From Marinobacter caseinilyticus (lineage in GTDB: Bacteria; Pseudomonadota; Gammaproteobacteria; Pseudomonadales; Oleiphilaceae): 64,000 nucleotides of DNA. This document shows, in pieces, positions 62,027-64,000 of the stretch. The DNA is taken from positions 62,001-126,000 of the forward strand of contig NZ_WUQJ01000005.1 in the NCBI RefSeq assembly GCF_011074955.1, in the 5' to 3' direction. Position 1 is the stretch's first letter; each line of letters starts with the position of its first letter. Made by a program: the position numbers and the translations under genes. The notes below the pieces were generated by a model. That model was not told the origin of the DNA. It searched no databases and saw only the letters and a list, made by a program, of their open reading frames with translations.

Positions 62027-62482
62027 TCAAACCGGCAGTTCGATGATTTCGCCCGCCACACCCTCTTCGCTCACTTCCAGCCGCCCTACCGTGATCGGCA
62101 GGGTAAAGCGCCGGGGCCCCGCGCCACCGGGATTGAAATAAAGCACGTCGCCGATCCACTCGTTACGGGGTTTGTGGGAATGGCCGGCGATCACCACGCG
62201 GTAACCGCCTTGCGGATCGATGTCGAGGGTTTTGACGTCGTGGAGCATGTAGAAAGCGTGGCCAAGGAATTCCAGATCCTGAACATCGGGAAGCTTCGCG
62301 GCACGGCCTGTTTTGTCGATATTGCCGCGAATCGCAACCACGGGCGCGATTGCCTCCAGCGCTTCCAGAACCTCGTCGCGCCCGACGTCACCGGCGTGAA
62401 GAATCACGTCCGAGCCCTTCAATACCTCCAGGGCTTCGGGGCGGATCTTGCTGTGGGTGTCTGCGATGACGCCGATTTGCAC
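62027..62482 (-). CDS. YfcE/MJ0936-family phosphodiesterase
   Basis: A 151-residue metallophosphoesterase. Metal-binding motifs: MQIGVIADTHSKIRPEALEV (D-x-H), ILHAGDVGRDEVLEALEAIA (GD), VAIRGNIDKTGRAAKLPD (GN) and VVIAGHSHKPRNEWIGDVLY (GH-x-H). It would hydrolyse a phosphodiester with two bound metals; the natural substrate of this family is unsettled. The start is GTG 62482. It ends 22 bases from the FKBP gene on the same strand, and the two are probably one operon. Confidence 0.92.
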   Translation of the reverse strand: MQIGVIADTHSKIRPEALEVLKGSDVILHAGDVGRDEVLEALEAIAPVVAIRGNIDKTGRAAKLPDVQDLEFLGHAFYMLHDVKTLDIDPQGGYRVVIAGHSHKPRNEWIGDVLYFNPGGAGPRRFTLPITVGRLEVSEEGVAGEIIELPV

Positions 62483-62503
62483 GCTTACGCCCCTTCTAAT
62501 CCG

Positions 62504-62983
62504 TCAGTGATGACCACCCGGCCCATGCGCGTGGCCGTGTGCTATCTCTTCCGGATTGGCGGCGCGGACTTCGACGATGTCGATATCGAAGGTCAGGGTT
62601 TTACCGGCCATTGGATGGTTGGTGTCGACATCGACAAACTTATGGCCGACCTTGGCGACGACCACATGGCGTGCGCCCTGCTCGGTTTGCACCTGGGCGA
62701 CCATGCCCGGCTTCCAGCGTTTGGCACCGCGCAGATGTTTGATCGGCACGCGCTGCATGGCATCGGCCTTGCGTGGGCCGTAGGCTTTTTCCGGGGCGAT
62801 GGTGACGCTGAAGCTTTCACCGGCGTCGCGACCTTCCAGGGCTTCTTCCAGGCCTTGAACGATACCGCCGTGGCCATGCAGATAGGCGTTCGGTTCGCCG
62901 CCACGGGAGCTTTCAATGGCGTTGCCCTGGTCATCACTGACACTGTAGTGAAACAAGACCACCTGATTCTTTTCGATTGGCAT
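62504..62983 (-). CDS. SlyD-like FKBP peptidyl-prolyl isomerase
   Basis: A 159-residue SlyD-type isomerase: FKBP part (NQVVLFHYSVSDDQGNAIES; GLEEALEGRDAGESFSVTIA; PEKAYGPRKADAMQRVPIKH), an insert-in-flap chaperone domain (VVAKVGHKFVDVDTNHPMAG) and a His-rich, metal-binding end (AHGHAHGPGGHH). It helps fold proteins and may bind nickel in the cytosol. ATG 62983 follows GGAGAACG; the frame extends to 63088 without a site. Followed by the phosphodiesterase. Confidence 0.93.
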   Translation of the reverse strand: MPIEKNQVVLFHYSVSDDQGNAIESSRGGEPNAYLHGHGGIVQGLEEALEGRDAGESFSVTIAPEKAYGPRKADAMQRVPIKHLRGAKRWKPGMVAQVQTEQGARHVVVAKVGHKFVDVDTNHPMAGKTLTFDIDIVEVRAANPEEIAHGHAHGPGGHH

Positions 62984-63149
62984 AAACGTTCTCCACGCCG
63001 GTTTGGGGTACGCCATTATAGCCAGCCGCAGCGCTGACTCCAGCGCCGATTTGTTCTGCGGGCGTTCTTGACCGCCGGGAAAGGTCATGCCTTCGTTCGG
63101 AAGACGTTCGTAGTGGGAGTTTGCCAGTCCGTTGGCTCTGTAGCTGACA

Positions 63150-63200
63150 ACTGGGACAGATTTAATGTCCGCAAAAAATAAATCGGTCCCGGTTTTTTAC
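63150..63200. repeat. Dispersed-repeat copy
   Basis: GGGACAGATTTAATGTCC and AAATAAATCGGTCCCGGTTT occur close together as a head-to-head pair, 20-70 bases from the radD stop. Confidence 0.75.
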
Positions 63201-63219
63201 GTGCCTCAATTTAAAGGCC

Positions 63220-64000
63220 TTACACTTCATTCGCCTTACGATAATTACCCTGATAATCAAAGATCCGCTCCTGCACCTGCCAATAGTGCTTTTGCTTGCG
63301 GGCAATCACAAAATCCGGTGCCGGCAACAAGGTTTGTAGCTCAAGCACCTCATCAATCCTGCTGAACGCTTTCGGGGCCTGGCTGTTCTCGAAGCGACGG
63401 CCGAACAGTTTGTTAAAGACGGTGCGCTGTGCCGGTTTGTTGAAATCAAACGACTCGCTGAGTTCCTCCCCATCCTCACCGTGATAGGTGATCCTCAGTT
63501 TGCTGCCGGTTTTGCCGGTAGGGGCACTTAATGTGATGCCGGCGCAACGGATCACCATGGCATCCTTGAGTTTCAGGGCGTCTCTGAGCTGATCATCCGG
63601 GTCGATGATGGCTTTCTGACACTGCTGACAGTTGCGGGCCGCGATATCGTTCTCGCCACCGCAGTGTGGGCACGCCTTGAACCGAAAACGGTAATCGCAC
63701 TGTTCAGGGCGCCAGTGCTGCCCGGCAGACCCATCCTCGTCCGCAGGCTCCAGCAGCCCCTGACAACGGCGCCCGTAGTGTTCAATCACGCGGCCGTCAC
63801 TGTCTGTTTTGCCCCAGTAGATATTGGCAAAACCACAGCCCGGGCAGAACACCTGCACCGGCTCGCTGTCGGGTTTCGGTTTCGCCTCCCCCACCTCCGG
63901 GTGATGCAGATTGACGCTGTTGCCCGCGTAATCAATCACCAGGCAATCCTGTTTGCCTTCATCCAGACGAAGCCCGCGGCCCACGATCTGCTGATACAGG
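63220..64000 (-). CDS. radD: RadD/YejH-type SF2 helicase, C-terminal part (partial)
   Basis: The frame is open across the right edge; only the last 260 residues of an expected 580-590 are here. The visible start is LYQQIVGRGLRLDEG, helicase motif VI; then QDCLVIDYAGNSVNLHHPEV and the zinc-binding region VQVFCPGCGFANIYWGKTDS, RRCQGLL, CPHCGGENDIAARNCQQCQK. The end (HYWQVQERIFDYQGNYRKAN) matches E. coli RadD closely. RadD processes recombination intermediates with RecA and SSB. The N-terminal ATPase core lies beyond the window. Confidence 0.92.
   Translation of the reverse strand, partial: LYQQIVGRGLRLDEGKQDCLVIDYAGNSVNLHHPEVGEAKPKPDSEPVQVFCPGCGFANIYWGKTDSDGRVIEHYGRRCQGLLEPADEDGSAGQHWRPEQCDYRFRFKACPHCGGENDIAARNCQQCQKAIIDPDDQLRDALKLKDAMVIRCAGITLSAPTGKTGSKLRITYHGEDGEELSESFDFNKPAQRTVFNKLFGRRFENSQAPKAFSRIDEVLELQTLLPAPDFVIARKQKHYWQVQERIFDYQGNYRKANEV

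Overview
The window is GC-rich DNA with gammaproteobacterial gene families: a RadD-type helicase, DUF1456 (YehS), DUF3010, a PBPRA1643-type SEC-C protein, DUF6172, DUF4399 and SlyD-like FKBP. Envelope beta-barrels, a TRAP binding protein, two chemotaxis receptors, an arylsulfatase, SoxCD-like sulfite dehydrogenase and multihaem cytochromes point to a free-living, probably marine, Marinobacter/Alcanivorax-like heterotroph. That placement is inference. I saw no rRNA, tRNA, CRISPR array, intact transposase or prophage.

Layout. 1-9.1 kb: mostly single genes (partial NIT-like sensor, cupin, YqeY, quinone reductase with divergent LysR regulator, SRPBCC, nucleoside deoxyribosyltransferase, 2OG oxygenase, DUF3010/SEC-C pair, Old Yellow Enzyme). 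9.5-31.8 kb: frameshifted TRAP binding protein, HBM-type chemoreceptor, ricin-fold protein, frameshifted GT39 glycosyltransferase, LLM oxidoreductase, UspA, serine hydrolase, lipase, outer-membrane barrel, iron alcohol dehydrogenase, DUF1456/DUF6172 pair, PEP-CTERM protein, rhodanese, DUF4397 lipoprotein, SoxCD, second barrel, Nei glycosylase. 32.7-47.6 kb: esterase, J-domain, VWA, SDR, DUF3175, sulfatase, octahaem-TPR cytochrome, frameshifted YtcJ-like amidohydrolase, MetA-type porin, CSD-DUF1294 protein and patatin. 48-50 kb: AT-richer cassette of small unknown genes. 50-57.7 kb: second chemoreceptor, metallo-hydrolase, unknown 665-residue protein, and the PncA-PncB nicotinamide-salvage operon. 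58-59.3 kb: putative membrane toxin plus four-helix partner. 59.8-64 kb: flavin monooxygenase, monohaem cytochrome, YfcE-like phosphodiesterase, SlyD-like FKBP and the 3' part of radD.

Three themes stand out. First, both unknown-gene cassettes (48.1-50.1 and 57.8-59.6 kb) lie between directly oriented copies of related dispersed repeats, and all their genes run on the minus strand. The second looks like a polymorphic toxin/immunity pair and is my best candidate for an undescribed system. Second, the window is full of gene wreckage: a reciprocal truncation of a barrel gene and a DUF4399 gene at 44.5 kb, a decayed CSD-DUF1294 copy, an OxyR-like remnant, a dehydrogenase tail and a gene split by a 17-bp tandem duplication. 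Third, at least four otherwise intact genes carry single-base frameshifts, two of them in homopolymers. This suggests either real decay or uncorrected read errors, and it should be settled before any gene is called dead.

Intergenic DNA also carries short tandem repeats (6, 8, 12, 12, 13 and 17-bp units), a large REP-like inverted repeat and a scattered family built on GGGACAG / CGGTCCCG.
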